Source of the DNA: Nocardia aobensis NBRC 100429
Lineage (GTDB): Bacteria > Actinomycetota > Actinomycetes > Mycobacteriales > Mycobacteriaceae
Assembly (NCBI RefSeq): GCF_000308375.1
Contig: NZ_BAFQ01000042.1
Location: forward strand, 25,442-89,441
Reading direction: 5' to 3'
Length of the DNA stretch: 64,000 nucleotides
Below the pieces are notes generated by a model, which saw only the letters and a program-made list of their open reading frames with translations, was not told the DNA's origin and ran no database searches. The translations under genes and the position numbers were made by a program. Below, piece by piece: positions 7,262-16,703 of the stretch. Every line of letters starts with the position of its first letter. Within the stretch, counting starts at the first letter, position 1.

Positions 7262-8878
7262 TCACAAATTTTCGCAGAAGTCACGGAGCGCCGAGAGTCG
7301 CTCTGCTGCAACCGCTTTCGATCGGGCCAGTGCGTCGCGGTCGCGAACCGGTTCGACGACCTCCAGATAGCATTTGAGTTTCGGCTCGGTACCCGAGGGA
7401 CGGACGACGATGCGCTGCCCCTCGCCCTCGAAGACCAAGGCGTCGGTCCGCATCCGGCCGCGAACCGTCGACAGATCGGTGCAGGTGACGGGAACGCCCG
7501 CGATGATGTCGGGCGGCGTATCGCGCAGGCGGGCAACGGCGTGCGCGGCGGCCGCCGGATCGGCCGGTCGCAGCGACACCTGGTCGCCGGCGTGCAGGCC
7601 GAACTCCACGGCGTAGTCGTCGAGGACGTCGAGCAGGGAACGCCCCTGCTCCCGCAGCCGAGCGGTGAGGTCGGCGGCGGCCACGGCGGCGGTGATGCCG
7701 TCCTTGTCGCGCACGGCGGCCGGGTCGACGCAGTGGCCGATGGCCTCCTCGTAGGCGTACACGAGCCCCGCACCGGCGCGGGCGAGCCACTTGAAGCCCG
7801 TGAGCGTTTCGGCGTAACGGGCGCCGAGTGCGGGCGCGAGCTTCCCGAGCAGCCGGGACGACACGACGGTGGTCGCCACCAGTGCGTCCGGCGCCGTATT
7901 GCGCAGCACGTAATCGGCCAGTAGTACGCCTGTTTCGTCGCCGCGCAGCATGCGCCACCCGTCCGGTCCGGGCACCGCGATCGCGCAGCGATCGGCATCG
8001 GGGTCGAGGGCGACGGCCAGGTCCGCATCGATCTTCTCCGCCAGAGCCAGCAGCAGATCCGCGGCGCCCGGTTCTTCGGGATTCGGAAATGCCACGGTCG
8101 GGAAGTCGGGATCGGGGTTGAATTGCTCGTCGACCACGTGGACGTCCGGGAATCCGGCGGCGGCGAGCGCGGCCACCGCCGTCTCGCCGCCCACGCCGTG
8201 CATGGGCGTCAGCGCGATACGAATATCAGGGCGCGGCAGCGTCATTCGGTCGCCGTCGGGTTCACCGGCGTGGCGTGCCGCGTGGTCCGCATGGACCGGA
8301 ACCGTTCGCGCGCCGCCGATCGTCTCGGGCACGGCGGCGGCTCGCGCCAGATAGCGGCGAACGAGTTCCTCGCCGAGGTCGGCGCGGGTGGCATCGGCCG
8401 GCAGCGACAGGATCGACGGCGAGGGGGCGTCGTTCGCCGGATCGGTGCGCGCGATCGGTTCGGTGACCGCATCGATGCAGCGTTCGATCTCGGCGTCGGC
8501 GGGCGGGATCAGCTGCGAACCGCCGTCCAGGTAGAGCTTGTAACCGTTGTCCGTGGCGGGGTTGTGGGACGCGGTGATCTGCACGCCGGCCACCGCCCCC
8601 AGCTCCCGTACCGCGAACGCCACGATCGGCGTCGGCAGCGGGCGTGGCAGCAGCAGTACCGAAAAGCCCGCTGCCGCGAACACTTCCGCGGTGACGGTGG
8701 CGAACTCCGCGGAGCCGTGGCGGGCGTCGCGGCCGACGATCACCAGGCCGCCGCCCAGGCAGCGGTCCCGAAGCCAGGCCGCCACACCGGCGCTCGCGCG
8801 CGCCACCGTGCCGACATTCATCCCGTCCGGCCCGTCCTGCAGGGGGCCGCGCAGACCTGCCGTTCCGAATCGCAACAT
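7262..8878 (-). CDS. pmmB: Phosphomannomutase/phosphoglucomutase family, PmmB
   Basis: Hexose- or pentose-phosphate mutase of the alpha-D-phosphohexomutase family, 538 residues. Seen in order: the active-site serine loop TASHNP (Ser104), the Mg-binding DPDADR loop, the sugar loop with YEEAIG, and the phosphate loop RPSGTEPK near the C-terminus. Nine bases separate it from punA upstream, so the two form an operon. Linkage to nucleoside phosphorylases suggests it may isomerise ribose/deoxyribose-1-phosphate as well as, or instead of, mannose-phosphate; that is inference. Confidence 0.92.
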   Translation of the reverse strand: MLRFGTAGLRGPLQDGPDGMNVGTVARASAGVAAWLRDRCLGGGLVIVGRDARHGSAEFATVTAEVFAAAGFSVLLLPRPLPTPIVAFAVRELGAVAGVQITASHNPATDNGYKLYLDGGSQLIPPADAEIERCIDAVTEPIARTDPANDAPSPSILSLPADATRADLGEELVRRYLARAAAVPETIGGARTVPVHADHAARHAGEPDGDRMTLPRPDIRIALTPMHGVGGETAVAALAAAGFPDVHVVDEQFNPDPDFPTVAFPNPEEPGAADLLLALAEKIDADLAVALDPDADRCAIAVPGPDGWRMLRGDETGVLLADYVLRNTAPDALVATTVVSSRLLGKLAPALGARYAETLTGFKWLARAGAGLVYAYEEAIGHCVDPAAVRDKDGITAAVAAADLTARLREQGRSLLDVLDDYAVEFGLHAGDQVSLRPADPAAAAHAVARLRDTPPDIIAGVPVTCTDLSTVRGRMRTDALVFEGEGQRIVVRPSGTEPKLKCYLEVVEPVRDRDALARSKAVAAERLSALRDFCENL

Positions 8879-8887
8879 GGTGCCCGC

Positions 8888-9667
8888 CTACAGCCGTTCC
8901 AGCACACCGCGCAGCAGTTTGCCCAATCTCGGTGCGGCGGCCTGCCCTTCGGCGAGCACCTCCTGATGCGACAACGGCGCGCCGGTCACGCCTGCGGCCA
9001 GATTGGTCACCAGCGAAATGCCCAGCAGCCGCAGGCCCAGCGAGCGGGCCGCGATCGCCTCCAACACGGTCGACATGCCGACCAGATCGGCGCCCATGGC
9101 GCCCAGCATGCGGATCTCGGCGGGTGTCTCGTACTGCGGACCGTTGAGGCCCGCGTAGACGCCCTCGGTCAGCGAGGGGTCGATTTCCCTTGCCAGCGTG
9201 CGCAATTCGGGATCCCAGGCATCGACCATGTTCACGAACGCGGCGCCGGTGAGCGGGGTGCGCCCGGTGAGATTGAGGTGATCGTTGATCAGTACCGGCT
9301 CGCCGACCCGCAGGCCCGGGCGGATCCCGCCCGCGGCGTTGGTGAGGATCACCGTTTCCGCACCCGCCGCGGCCGCCGCGTGGACCGCGTGCACCACCCG
9401 GTGCGGTTCGTAACCCTCGTAGAGGTGCTGGCGGCCCATCATCAGTAGCACCGGCACCTCGCCGACCTGCACCGAATGCACGATGCCCTGATGTCCCTGG
9501 GCCGTCGGCGGTTCGAAGCCGGGCAGTTCGGTCATCGGAATCGATGCCCGCGGCGCCCCGATCTCGGTGGCGGCGGACTGCCAGCCGGATCCGAGTACCA
9601 CCGCGACCCGATGACGCGTGACTCCCGTACGTGTGGCGATCGCCTCGGCGGCCTGTTCGGCAAGCAT
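8888..9667 (-). CDS. punA: Purine nucleoside phosphorylase
   Basis: Phosphorolyses (deoxy)inosine and (deoxy)guanosine to base and (deoxy)ribose-1-phosphate. 259 residues of the trimeric PNP type: VVLGSGWQS phosphate loop, a GRQHLYEGY block, ILTNAAGGI, and [11 protein letters not shown] with the purine-contacting Glu, then [11 protein letters not shown]. Usual length. Starts [11 protein letters not shown] and is first in an operon with pmmB. Called punA/deoD in mycobacteria. Confidence 0.95.
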   Translation of the reverse strand: MLAEQAAEAIATRTGVTRHRVAVVLGSGWQSAATEIGAPRASIPMTELPGFEPPTAQGHQGIVHSVQVGEVPVLLMMGRQHLYEGYEPHRVVHAVHAAAAAGAETVILTNAAGGIRPGLRVGEPVLINDHLNLTGRTPLTGAAFVNMVDAWDPELRTLAREIDPSLTEGVYAGLNGPQYETPAEIRMLGAMGADLVGMSTVLEAIAARSLGLRLLGISLVTNLAAGVTGAPLSHQEVLAEGQAAAPRLGKLLRGVLERL

Positions 9668-9768
9668 GCGCCCACGATAGTGCGCCGACGGGCCGGTTGT
9701 GCGCGTCGCGGGCCGGACACGGGTGCCGCCGCCGGGCGCGGTCGGCGGGGCGAGGGCAGGATGGTGCC

Positions 9769-10677
9769 GTGCGTGAACTCGTGGTCCTCGGGACGGCCAG
9801 TCAGGTGCCGACCCGCCGGCGCAATCACAACGGATATCTGTTGCGCTGGGACGGTGACGGCCTGCTGTTCGACCCCGGCGAGGGGACGCAGCGGCAGATG
9901 CTGTTCGCGGGGGTTTCGGCGAGTGGCATCACCCGGATCGGGCTGACCCATTTCCACGGTGATCACTGCCTCGGCCTGCCCGGGGTGCTGGCGCGGCTCA
10001 ATCTGGACCAGGTCACCCATCCGGTCGACATCTGCTTCCCGGGATCGGGCGCGGAACTGCTCACACATCTCCGCGGCGTGGTGCCCGACTTTCCCGGTCT
10101 GCGCGAGCATCCGATCGATGCGGACGGCCCGGTGCCGCTGCCGGACGCGCCGTTCACCTTCGAGGCGGTGCGGCTGTCGCATCGCATCGACACCTTCGGC
10201 TATCGGCTCGTCGAACCCGACAGCTATCGGATCCTGCCGGAGCGGCTCGCCGAATTCGGCCTGGCGGGTCCGCTGGTCGGGACGCTGCAGCGCGAAGGCG
10301 CGGTCCGGCTGCCCGACGGTCGCAGGGTCACCGTGGACGAGGTGTCGGTGCCGCGGCCCGGGCAACGCTTCGCCTTCGTGATGGACACCCGAATGTGTTC
10401 GGGCGTAGCGGAATTGGCCGAAGGCGCCGATATGCTCGTCATCGAGGCGACCTTCCTGGAGGCCGAGGCGCAACTGGCCGACGATTTCGGCCACCTCACC
10501 GCCGGGCAGGCGGCACGCGTGGCCGCGGAGGCAGGGGTGCGAACGCTCGTGCTCACCCATTTCTCGCAGCGCTACGGCGATCTGGCCGGGCACCGGGCGG
10601 AGGCGCAGCGGTATTTCGACGGGGACCTGGTGATCGCCGAGGACCTGATGCGGGTGCCGCTCCCGCCGCGTCGCTGA
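9769..10677 (+). CDS. rnz: Ribonuclease Z
   Basis: tRNA 3'-end endonuclease of the metallo-beta-lactamase superfamily, short form, 302 residues. Seen: [19 protein letters not shown] at the N-terminus, the zinc motif THFHGDH (H61, H63, D65, H66), the FVMDT strand with its metal Asp, and HLTAGQAA..A and [11 protein letters not shown] in the C-terminal part. The GTG at 9769 puts homology at residue 1; the in-frame extension upstream has poor coding character. It follows punA on the opposite strand after ~100 bases. Confidence 0.92.
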   Translation: MRELVVLGTASQVPTRRRNHNGYLLRWDGDGLLFDPGEGTQRQMLFAGVSASGITRIGLTHFHGDHCLGLPGVLARLNLDQVTHPVDICFPGSGAELLTHLRGVVPDFPGLREHPIDADGPVPLPDAPFTFEAVRLSHRIDTFGYRLVEPDSYRILPERLAEFGLAGPLVGTLQREGAVRLPDGRRVTVDEVSVPRPGQRFAFVMDTRMCSGVAELAEGADMLVIEATFLEAEAQLADDFGHLTAGQAARVAAEAGVRTLVLTHFSQRYGDLAGHRAEAQRYFDGDLVIAEDLMRVPLPPRR

Positions 10678-10753
10678 CCTGTGCACCAGCGGTGATCACA
10701 ACCCGCCGGTAACTTGGCCGGGGGTGTGATGCGGGCGTTCATTCGGAGCTGCA

Positions 10754-10759
10754 TATTCT
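10754..10759 (+). promoter_or_regulatory. Leaderless -10 box of the enoyl-CoA hydratase-like gene
   Basis: TATTCT six bases before ATG 10766. Confidence 0.55.
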
Positions 10760-10765
10760 CTGCGT

Positions 10766-11467
10766 ATGCCGTACTTGGACCGTGACGGGGACGTATTCGT
10801 GCTCTACCTCGGCAACGAGGGTCAGACCGACAGCGAGAACCGCTTCCATCCCGACTGGATCGACGCCATCCACGCGAAACTGGACGAGGTCGAGGCTGCC
10901 GAGGGGCCGGCGGCGCTGGTCACGGTGGCCACCGGAAAATTTTTCAGCAACGGCCTGGACACCGACTGGCTGTTCGGCAACATGGACAGGATGCACTGGT
11001 ACCTGGACCGGGTGCACACCGTCTTCAGCCGGCTGCTGGCCTTCGAGATGCCGACCGTCGCCGCGTTGAACGGGCACGCCTTCGGCGCCGGCGCCATGCT
11101 GGCCACCTCGCACGACTTCCGGGTGATGCGCTCGGATCGCGGGTACTGGTGCCTGCCCGAGGTCCATCTGGGAATGCCGTTCACGGTGGCGATGAACGCG
11201 CTCGTCACCGAGCGGCTGACCAATCAGGTGGCGCTCGAGGCGATGACCACCGGCCGCCGCTACAGCGCCGCCGACGCGATCGCCGCGGGCATCGTCGACG
11301 AGGCGGCCGAGGCCGACGGTGTGCTGGCCGCGGCGGTCGCGCGGGCCGCGGCACTGACCGGCAACCGCAAGCCGAATCTGCCGGTTATCAAGCGTGCGCT
11401 GCACGGACGGGCGCTCGCGGGCCTGAATACCCCGACGACACCGGAAAATCTCGCCTTCGGCTCCTGA
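10766..11467 (+). CDS. Enoyl-CoA hydratase/isomerase family protein, short form
   Basis: 233-residue crotonase-fold protein. The oxyanion-hole regions are seen: GKFFSNGLDTDWL and ALNGHAFGAGAMLATSHDFRVM. The pocket region reads CLPEVHLGMPFTVAMNA and lacks the usual hydratase catalytic Glu pair, so an isomerase (delta3-delta2-enoyl-CoA) or another crotonase activity is as likely as a hydratase. About 25 residues shorter than typical bacterial crotonases at the C-terminus. Leaderless start. Confidence 0.85.
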   Translation: MPYLDRDGDVFVLYLGNEGQTDSENRFHPDWIDAIHAKLDEVEAAEGPAALVTVATGKFFSNGLDTDWLFGNMDRMHWYLDRVHTVFSRLLAFEMPTVAALNGHAFGAGAMLATSHDFRVMRSDRGYWCLPEVHLGMPFTVAMNALVTERLTNQVALEAMTTGRRYSAADAIAAGIVDEAAEADGVLAAAVARAAALTGNRKPNLPVIKRALHGRALAGLNTPTTPENLAFGS

Positions 11468-11512
11468 ACACCCGATGATCATCGCGTGGCGCAGAGTGCG
11501 AGACTGTGTGCC

Positions 11513-12847
11513 ATGCCACGCAGCGGGGACGAACGCAGCTGGAGTCGCACGGACCGGTCGGCGCACCGGGCCGCGGCATCCGGCTGCGCCCCCGCCGACG
11601 CCCCCCGTGCCGACGCCGATGATCTCCGTGCCGACGAGGCCGATGCCTCGGTGGACCCGGCGGATCCGGCCCTGCTCGCCGCCGCCGATGCCGCCGTCAC
11701 GGCGGCCGAATCGGAACTGATCGCCCTCTCGCATTCCATCCACGCCGAACCCGAGCTGGCATTCGCCGAGCACCGCAGTGTGGCCAAGACACTGGCACCG
11801 CTGCGCGAGCGCGGGTTCGCGATCGAGATGCCGGTCGCGGACCTGGAGACCGCCTTCGTCGCCACCTTCGGCAGCGGCGAGCTGGTGGTGGGCATCTGCG
11901 CCGAATACGACGCGCTGCCCGAGATCGGTCACGCCTGCGGCCACAACATCATCGCCGCGGCCGCGGTGGGCGCGGGGCTGGCGCTGGCCGAGGTGGCCGA
12001 TCGGTGCGGTCTCACCGTGAAGGTGTTCGGCACGCCGGCCGAGGAGAGCGGCGGCGGCAAGGTGCTGATGCTCGAGCGCGGCGTCTTCGACGGGGTCGCG
12101 ATGGCCCTGATGGTGCATCCGGGTCCGCTGGACATCGTGGGTGCGCGGTCGCTGGCCCTGGCCGATCTGTCGGTGTCCTTCCACGGCCGCGAAGCACATG
12201 CCAGCGCCGCGCCGGAGTACGGCCGCAACGCCGGGGACGCCGCCACCGTCGCGCAGGTCGCGCTGGGTCTGCTCCGTCAGCATCTGCGCCCCGGCCAGCA
12301 ACTGCACGGTATAGTCGAAACGGGCGGTGTTGCCCCGAATATCGTGCCCGGCCATGCGGAACTGTTGTATTACCTGCGGGCAGACAATTCCGCATCCCTC
12401 GACGATCTGCTGCAGCGCGCCTCGGCCTGCTTCGAGGCGGGAGCGCTGGCAACCGGATGCACTCATGAAATCCGGGCGCTGGCGCCCACATATACCGAGC
12501 TCACGCCGGATTCCGCACTACTGTGTGCTTACCGCGAGCAGATCATCGGTATGGGTCGCATGCCGCTCGCGCCGGAACTCGAGGCAGCACGGCCGCTGGG
12601 CAGTACCGATATGGGCAATGTCACCAACGTCATTCCCGGCATCCACCCGGTTATCGGTATCGAGGCGAACGGCGCGGTGACACACCAGCGGGAGTTCGCC
12701 GCGGCCTGTGTGACGCCGTCGGCCGATCTCGCGGTGACCGACGGGGCGCGGGCGCTCGCCCGTACCGCAATCCAGGTTGCGGGCGATCAACTACACAGGG
12801 ACAGGTTGTTGGAGCGCAGTATTCAGCGACAGGAGGAAATTCGGTGA
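11513..12847 (+). CDS. amiB1: M20-family amidohydrolase, AmiB1 type
   Basis: Metal-dependent amidohydrolase/peptidase of family M20 (about 444 residues from ATG 11513). Seen: HSIHAEPELAFAEH, the metal-ligand run HACGHN, PAEESGGGK with the catalytic Glu pair, and a late TDMGNVTNV region. The N-terminal ~60 residues are Asp/Ala-rich and poorly conserved; an in-frame GTG at 11486 is an alternative start. Its stop overlaps the amiA1 GTG (GTGA). Physiological substrate unknown; related proteins cleave N-acyl amino acids or p-aminobenzoyl-glutamate. Confidence 0.88.
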   Translation: MPRSGDERSWSRTDRSAHRAAASGCAPADAPRADADDLRADEADASVDPADPALLAAADAAVTAAESELIALSHSIHAEPELAFAEHRSVAKTLAPLRERGFAIEMPVADLETAFVATFGSGELVVGICAEYDALPEIGHACGHNIIAAAAVGAGLALAEVADRCGLTVKVFGTPAEESGGGKVLMLERGVFDGVAMALMVHPGPLDIVGARSLALADLSVSFHGREAHASAAPEYGRNAGDAATVAQVALGLLRQHLRPGQQLHGIVETGGVAPNIVPGHAELLYYLRADNSASLDDLLQRASACFEAGALATGCTHEIRALAPTYTELTPDSALLCAYREQIIGMGRMPLAPELEAARPLGSTDMGNVTNVIPGIHPVIGIEANGAVTHQREFAAACVTPSADLAVTDGARALARTAIQVAGDQLHRDRLLERSIQRQEEIR

Positions 12848-14229
12848 GCACGATCGGCCGGTCATCACCGGCGGGCCGCGAGGGAGACGCCGCGGCGGGT
12901 CGCGACGATGACGCGACCGGTTCGGAGGACGACTCCGCGACCGGTTCGCGCCCTTCCGCGGCGGCGGGCCGCAAGTCTGCCGGTACCGGCCTGCAGAGCA
13001 AGGCGGTAGGCCCGGAGGCCGGAACCTGTCGGCACACCGGACTCGCGACCGGTCGACAGGCGGAGATCGCGGCCGGACAGGCCGCGGTCGAGGCGTGGCT
13101 GAGCGAGCACGGTGACGATCTGATCGGCTGGCGCCGCCACATCCACGCCAATCCGGAACTGTCCCGCGCCGAGCACGGCACCACCGAATTCGTCGAATCC
13201 TGGCTGGTCAAGGCCGGTCTGGAACCGCGCAAACTGCCTACCGGCACCGGCCTGATCTGCGATATCGGCCCGGCCGGTCCGCGCCTGGCGCTGCGCGCCG
13301 ATATGGATGCGCTGCCGCTGCAGGAATACACCGGCCGCCCGTTCGCCTCGACCGTTCCCGGCGTCTCTCACGCCTGTGGTCACGACGCGCACACCTCGAT
13401 CCTGCTCGGCACCGCCCTGGCCCTCACTGAGATCGGCGACCTTCCGGTCGGCGTCCGGCTGGTCTTCCAGCACGCCGAGGAGGTCATGCCCGGCGGTGCC
13501 ATCGACATGGTCGCCGCCGGTGCGATGGACGACGTCTCGCGGGTCTTCGCGCTGCACTGCGATCCCCGGCTCGAGGTCGGGCGGATCGGAGTGCGGGTCG
13601 GCGCCATCACCTCGGCCGCCGACACCGTGGAACTGGTGCTGGACTCGCCGGGCGGGCACACCTCCCGGCCGCATCTGACCAGCGATCTGGTCTACGCCAT
13701 CGGCACCGTCATCACCGGCCTGCCGGGTCTGCTGAGCCGCCGCATCGATCCGCGGACCAGCACGGTGATGGTGTGGGGTGCGGTATCGGCGGGTAAGGCG
13801 CCCAACGCGATTCCGCAGACCGGCATGCTGACCGGGACCGTGCGCACCGGTGACCACGCCACCTGGTCGCTGCTCGAGCCGATGGTCCGCGAGATCGTCG
13901 ACGGGCTGCTCGCCCCGACGGGGGTGCGGTATCAGCTGAACTACAAGCGTGGCGTGCCGCCGGTGGTCAACGACGAATTCTCCACCCGGATGTTCGAGGA
14001 CGCGATTCTCGGTCTGGGTCCGGACGCGCTGTCGGATACTCCGCAGTCGGGCGGTGGCGAGGACTTCTCCTGGTACCTCGAGGAGGTTCCGGGTGCCATG
14101 GCGCGGCTGGGCGTGTGGTCGGGCGAGGGCCCGCAACTGGACATCCACCAGCCGACCTTCGACATCGACGAGCGCGCGCTGGCGGCCGGCGTGCGCGTGA
14201 TGACCAATCTGGTCCTGCAGGCACGCTGA
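12844..14229 (+). CDS. amiA1: M20-family amidohydrolase, AmiA1 type
   Basis: Second M20 amidohydrolase, 461 residues from GTG 12844, which overlaps the amiB1 stop and follows an AGGAGG ribosome site. Residues 1-~75 are low-complexity, with DDDATGSEDDSATGS-type repetition. The catalytic part has WRRHIHANPELS, LRADMDALPLQE, SHACGHDAHTSIL and a HAEEV block with the catalytic Glu, then GGEDFSWYLE near the end. Paired with amiB1 as in M. tuberculosis, probably as a two-enzyme system on the same substrate class. Confidence 0.9.
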   Translation: MSTIGRSSPAGREGDAAAGRDDDATGSEDDSATGSRPSAAAGRKSAGTGLQSKAVGPEAGTCRHTGLATGRQAEIAAGQAAVEAWLSEHGDDLIGWRRHIHANPELSRAEHGTTEFVESWLVKAGLEPRKLPTGTGLICDIGPAGPRLALRADMDALPLQEYTGRPFASTVPGVSHACGHDAHTSILLGTALALTEIGDLPVGVRLVFQHAEEVMPGGAIDMVAAGAMDDVSRVFALHCDPRLEVGRIGVRVGAITSAADTVELVLDSPGGHTSRPHLTSDLVYAIGTVITGLPGLLSRRIDPRTSTVMVWGAVSAGKAPNAIPQTGMLTGTVRTGDHATWSLLEPMVREIVDGLLAPTGVRYQLNYKRGVPPVVNDEFSTRMFEDAILGLGPDALSDTPQSGGGEDFSWYLEEVPGAMARLGVWSGEGPQLDIHQPTFDIDERALAAGVRVMTNLVLQAR

Positions 14230-14281
14230 TCGCACGGCCCGTCGGGTGGCGAACCCGGCGGGCTGTCCGGCTCGGTCCCGG

Positions 14282-14764
14282 CTACATCGAGCCGAAGGTC
14301 CCCGGGCCCACGTTGCGGCTGTTGCGGGTGCGCAGCGCGTGGACGTAATCGGCCGGAGCCCCGGCCTTTTCGGCCGCGTCGGCGATCACGCCGATATAGC
14401 GGGCGGAGGGCAGCCCGCCCTCGTAGGCGTCCAGCACGTACAACCACGCCAGCACCGGCTGGGTACCCGTCCCCGTATTGGGCGATACCCGGAGCCGGAT
14501 CTTCTTGTGGATACCGAAATCCGAACCCTCCCACCGGTCGAGGCTCTGCTCGTCCTCGGCGGAGACGTCGTACAGCACGACGAACACCCGGGAGCCCGGA
14601 TCCTCGACCACCGTCGCGAGCGGGCCTTCCCAGCCGATGTCGTCGCCGGCGAAGGTCAGGCGCCACCCTTCCAGCCAGCCCGTTCCGTAGACGGGGGAGT
14701 GCGGACAGCGCTTGAGCATCTGCTCCGGGTCCATATTGGATCCGTAGGCGGCGTATATCGGCAC
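14282..14764 (-). CDS. Gamma-glutamylcyclotransferase-like protein (Rv3304 type)
   Basis: 160-residue protein with the cyclotransferase fold signature PIYAAYGSNMDPEQM at the N-terminus, then LTFAGDDIGWEGPLATVV and VLYDVSAEDEQSLDRWEGS, where the Glu is the likely general acid/base. GTG 14764 is chosen because it places the YGSN loop at the usual position; the frame stays open much further upstream, antisense to lpdA, without homology. Divergent from lpdA, as in M. tuberculosis. Substrate not known. Confidence 0.85.
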   Translation of the reverse strand: MPIYAAYGSNMDPEQMLKRCPHSPVYGTGWLEGWRLTFAGDDIGWEGPLATVVEDPGSRVFVVLYDVSAEDEQSLDRWEGSDFGIHKKIRLRVSPNTGTGTQPVLAWLYVLDAYEGGLPSARYIGVIADAAEKAGAPADYVHALRTRNSRNVGPGTFGSM

Positions 14765-14980
14765 CTGGCAAGAGTATCGAATGTAGGGACCGCTTGTTTC
14801 GATCCGGCCCGGTTCGGGCCGTGCCTGTCTCCGGTGGGGCGGGCGGATGTCCGGAGAATTACCGGCAGGTGACACGCGCAACGTCACCCATGACGCGGTC
14901 AAAACGATGAGGAGCAGGACCGATAACGTTGACGGCAGTGCCGGAGATCCCGGCCGCACGGCTCGATAGCGGAGGTACAC

Positions 14981-16384
14981 ATGGCCCGCATTGCAATCAT
15001 CGGGGGCGGCCCCGCCGGCTACGAGGCGGCGTTGGTGGCAGCTCAGCACGGAGCCACGGTCACCGTGATCGACTCCGACGGAATCGGTGGCGCATGCGTG
15101 CTGTGGGACTGCGTCCCGTCCAAGACCTTCATCGCTTCGACCGGTGTGCGCACCGACCTGCGCCGCGCGCGTGATCTGGGTATCACGCTGCATGTGGCGC
15201 AGGCGCAGGTGCGGCTGTCGGAGGTGAACTCCCGGGTGAAGGCGCTGGCGCAGGCGCAGTCGTCCGATATCCGCTCCAAACTGCAGGCCGCCGGGGTCAC
15301 CATTCTCAACGGCCGCGGTCAGCTGATCGACCAGATCGCCGGTCTGGCCACACATCTGGTGCGCGCGACGCTCGCCGACGGCACCGAACGGGTGATGGAG
15401 GCCGAGATCGTCCTGATCGCCACCGGCGCCAGCCCGCGGGTGCTGCGCGGCGCCGAACCCGACGGGGAACGCATCCTCACCTGGCGTCAGCTCTACGACC
15501 TGAAGGAGCTGCCGGAAACGCTCGTCGTCGTCGGCTCGGGTGTGACCGGCGCGGAATTCGTCTCGGCATACACCGAGATGGGTGTGCAGGTGAAATTGGT
15601 CTCCAGCCGCGACCGGATGATGCCGGGGGAGGACGCCGACGCCGCGCTGGTCCTGGAGGACGCCCTGGCCGAACGCGGGGTGGAGCTCGTCAAACAGGCC
15701 CGTGCCGACGCTGTCGAGCGGACCGCGGACGGGATCGTGGTCAAACTGTCCGACGGCCGCACGGTCACCGGCTCCCATGCGCTGATGACGGTCGGTTCCA
15801 CGCCCAACACCCAGGATCTGGGCCTCGAGCGCATCGGCATCGAACTCGACCGCGGCGGTTATCTGCGCGTCGACCGCGTCTCGCGGACGGCGGCGACCGG
15901 AATCTATGCCGCCGGTGACTGCACCGGGCTGCTGCCGCTGGCCTCGGTCGCGGCGATGCAGGGCCGGATCGCGATGTATCACGCGCTCGGCGAGGGAGTG
16001 CAGCCGATCCGGTTGAAGACGGTGGCCTCCGCGGTCTTCACCCGGCCCGAGATCGCCACGGTCGGTGTCAGCCAGACGGCGATCGACAACGGTGAGGTGC
16101 CCGCGCGCACGGTGATGCTGCCGCTCAACACCAATCCGCGCGCCAAGATGTCGGGCCTGCGCCGCGGCTTCGTGAAGATCTTCTGCCGGCCGGCCACCGG
16201 TGTGGTGATCGGCGGCGTAGTGGTCGCGCCGATCGCCTCCGAGCTCATCCTGCCGATCGCGATCGCGGTCCAGAACAATCTGACGGTGAACGACCTGGCC
16301 CAGACGTTCTCGGTGTACCCGTCGCTGTCGGGATCGGTCACCGAGGCGGCGCGCCAGTTGATGCGTCACGACGATCTGGACTAG
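14981..16384 (+). CDS. lpdA: LpdA-type flavoprotein disulfide reductase (NAD(P)H:quinone reductase)
   Basis: 467-residue FAD enzyme of the pyridine nucleotide-disulfide reductase family. Seen: FAD loop IIGGGPAGYEAA, ACVLWDCVPSKTF with Cys39 and Cys44, NAD(P) loop VVGSGVTGAEF, second FAD motif GIYAAGDCTGLLPLA, and a C-terminal dimerisation domain ending VYPSLSGSVTEAAR. The C-terminal His-Glu dyad of true lipoamide dehydrogenases is absent. The M. tuberculosis LpdA, as I recall, has lost one of the two redox cysteines; here both are present. The ATG has a GGAGG site. Likely electron donor NADPH/NADH with quinone acceptors. Confidence 0.9.
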   Translation: MARIAIIGGGPAGYEAALVAAQHGATVTVIDSDGIGGACVLWDCVPSKTFIASTGVRTDLRRARDLGITLHVAQAQVRLSEVNSRVKALAQAQSSDIRSKLQAAGVTILNGRGQLIDQIAGLATHLVRATLADGTERVMEAEIVLIATGASPRVLRGAEPDGERILTWRQLYDLKELPETLVVVGSGVTGAEFVSAYTEMGVQVKLVSSRDRMMPGEDADAALVLEDALAERGVELVKQARADAVERTADGIVVKLSDGRTVTGSHALMTVGSTPNTQDLGLERIGIELDRGGYLRVDRVSRTAATGIYAAGDCTGLLPLASVAAMQGRIAMYHALGEGVQPIRLKTVASAVFTRPEIATVGVSQTAIDNGEVPARTVMLPLNTNPRAKMSGLRRGFVKIFCRPATGVVIGGVVVAPIASELILPIAIAVQNNLTVNDLAQTFSVYPSLSGSVTEAARQLMRHDDLD

Positions 16385-16703
16385 TGGGCGGCGGCTGTTT
16401 CAAATGCGCTGCCGCGCTTGATCTTTTGCCGGACCGAGTGCGGCTTCCCACAGCCGGGTAGCACCGGTTGCCTGAAACTTGTTCGTGTGGTTCACTTCCG
16501 GCAGAGATGTCAGTGGTGGTCGACTGGCAGGTTCACGTGGCGGGGGGAATGCAATCTTTCCCGGGCCGGGAATCCGCGAGCGGCTCGCGGACCGCAGCAG
16601 GGTGCGGGCCGGACATCGATGAGGGACCAATGGAGACGGCCCCGTCGAGCGGCGTTCGTCGGTCGATGGCACTGGCCGAGCTCGGGAAAGGGATTGCGAG
16701 ACA
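16385..16703. other. 319-base gap between lpdA and the repeat-rich secreted protein: structured leader
   Basis: No convincing full gene. Two adjacent perfect hairpins are seen: TTCCCGGGCCGGGAA at 16558-16572 and CCGCGAG-cgg-CTCGCGG at 16574-16590. A short frame from ATG 16508 (66 codons) ends in a TGA overlapping the GTG of the next gene; this could be a leader peptide or chance. No known riboswitch class was recognised. Confidence 0.5.

Noticed and set aside
10739..12466. Long reverse-strand open frame antisense to the crotonase and amiB1 genes
   Set aside because: Rich in Arg, Gly, Val, His and Gln with no domain; arises from GC-rich third positions of the genes opposite.
14765..16369. Upstream extension of the cyclotransferase-like gene, antisense to lpdA
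   Set aside because: Low-complexity Arg/Asp/His-rich sequence with no homology; lpdA is clearly the coding strand.
16385..16703. Possible cyclic-di-AMP (ydaO) riboswitch before the secreted protein
   Set aside because: Such elements precede wall-related genes in actinobacteria, but the conserved blocks of the class were not found; only simple hairpins are present.
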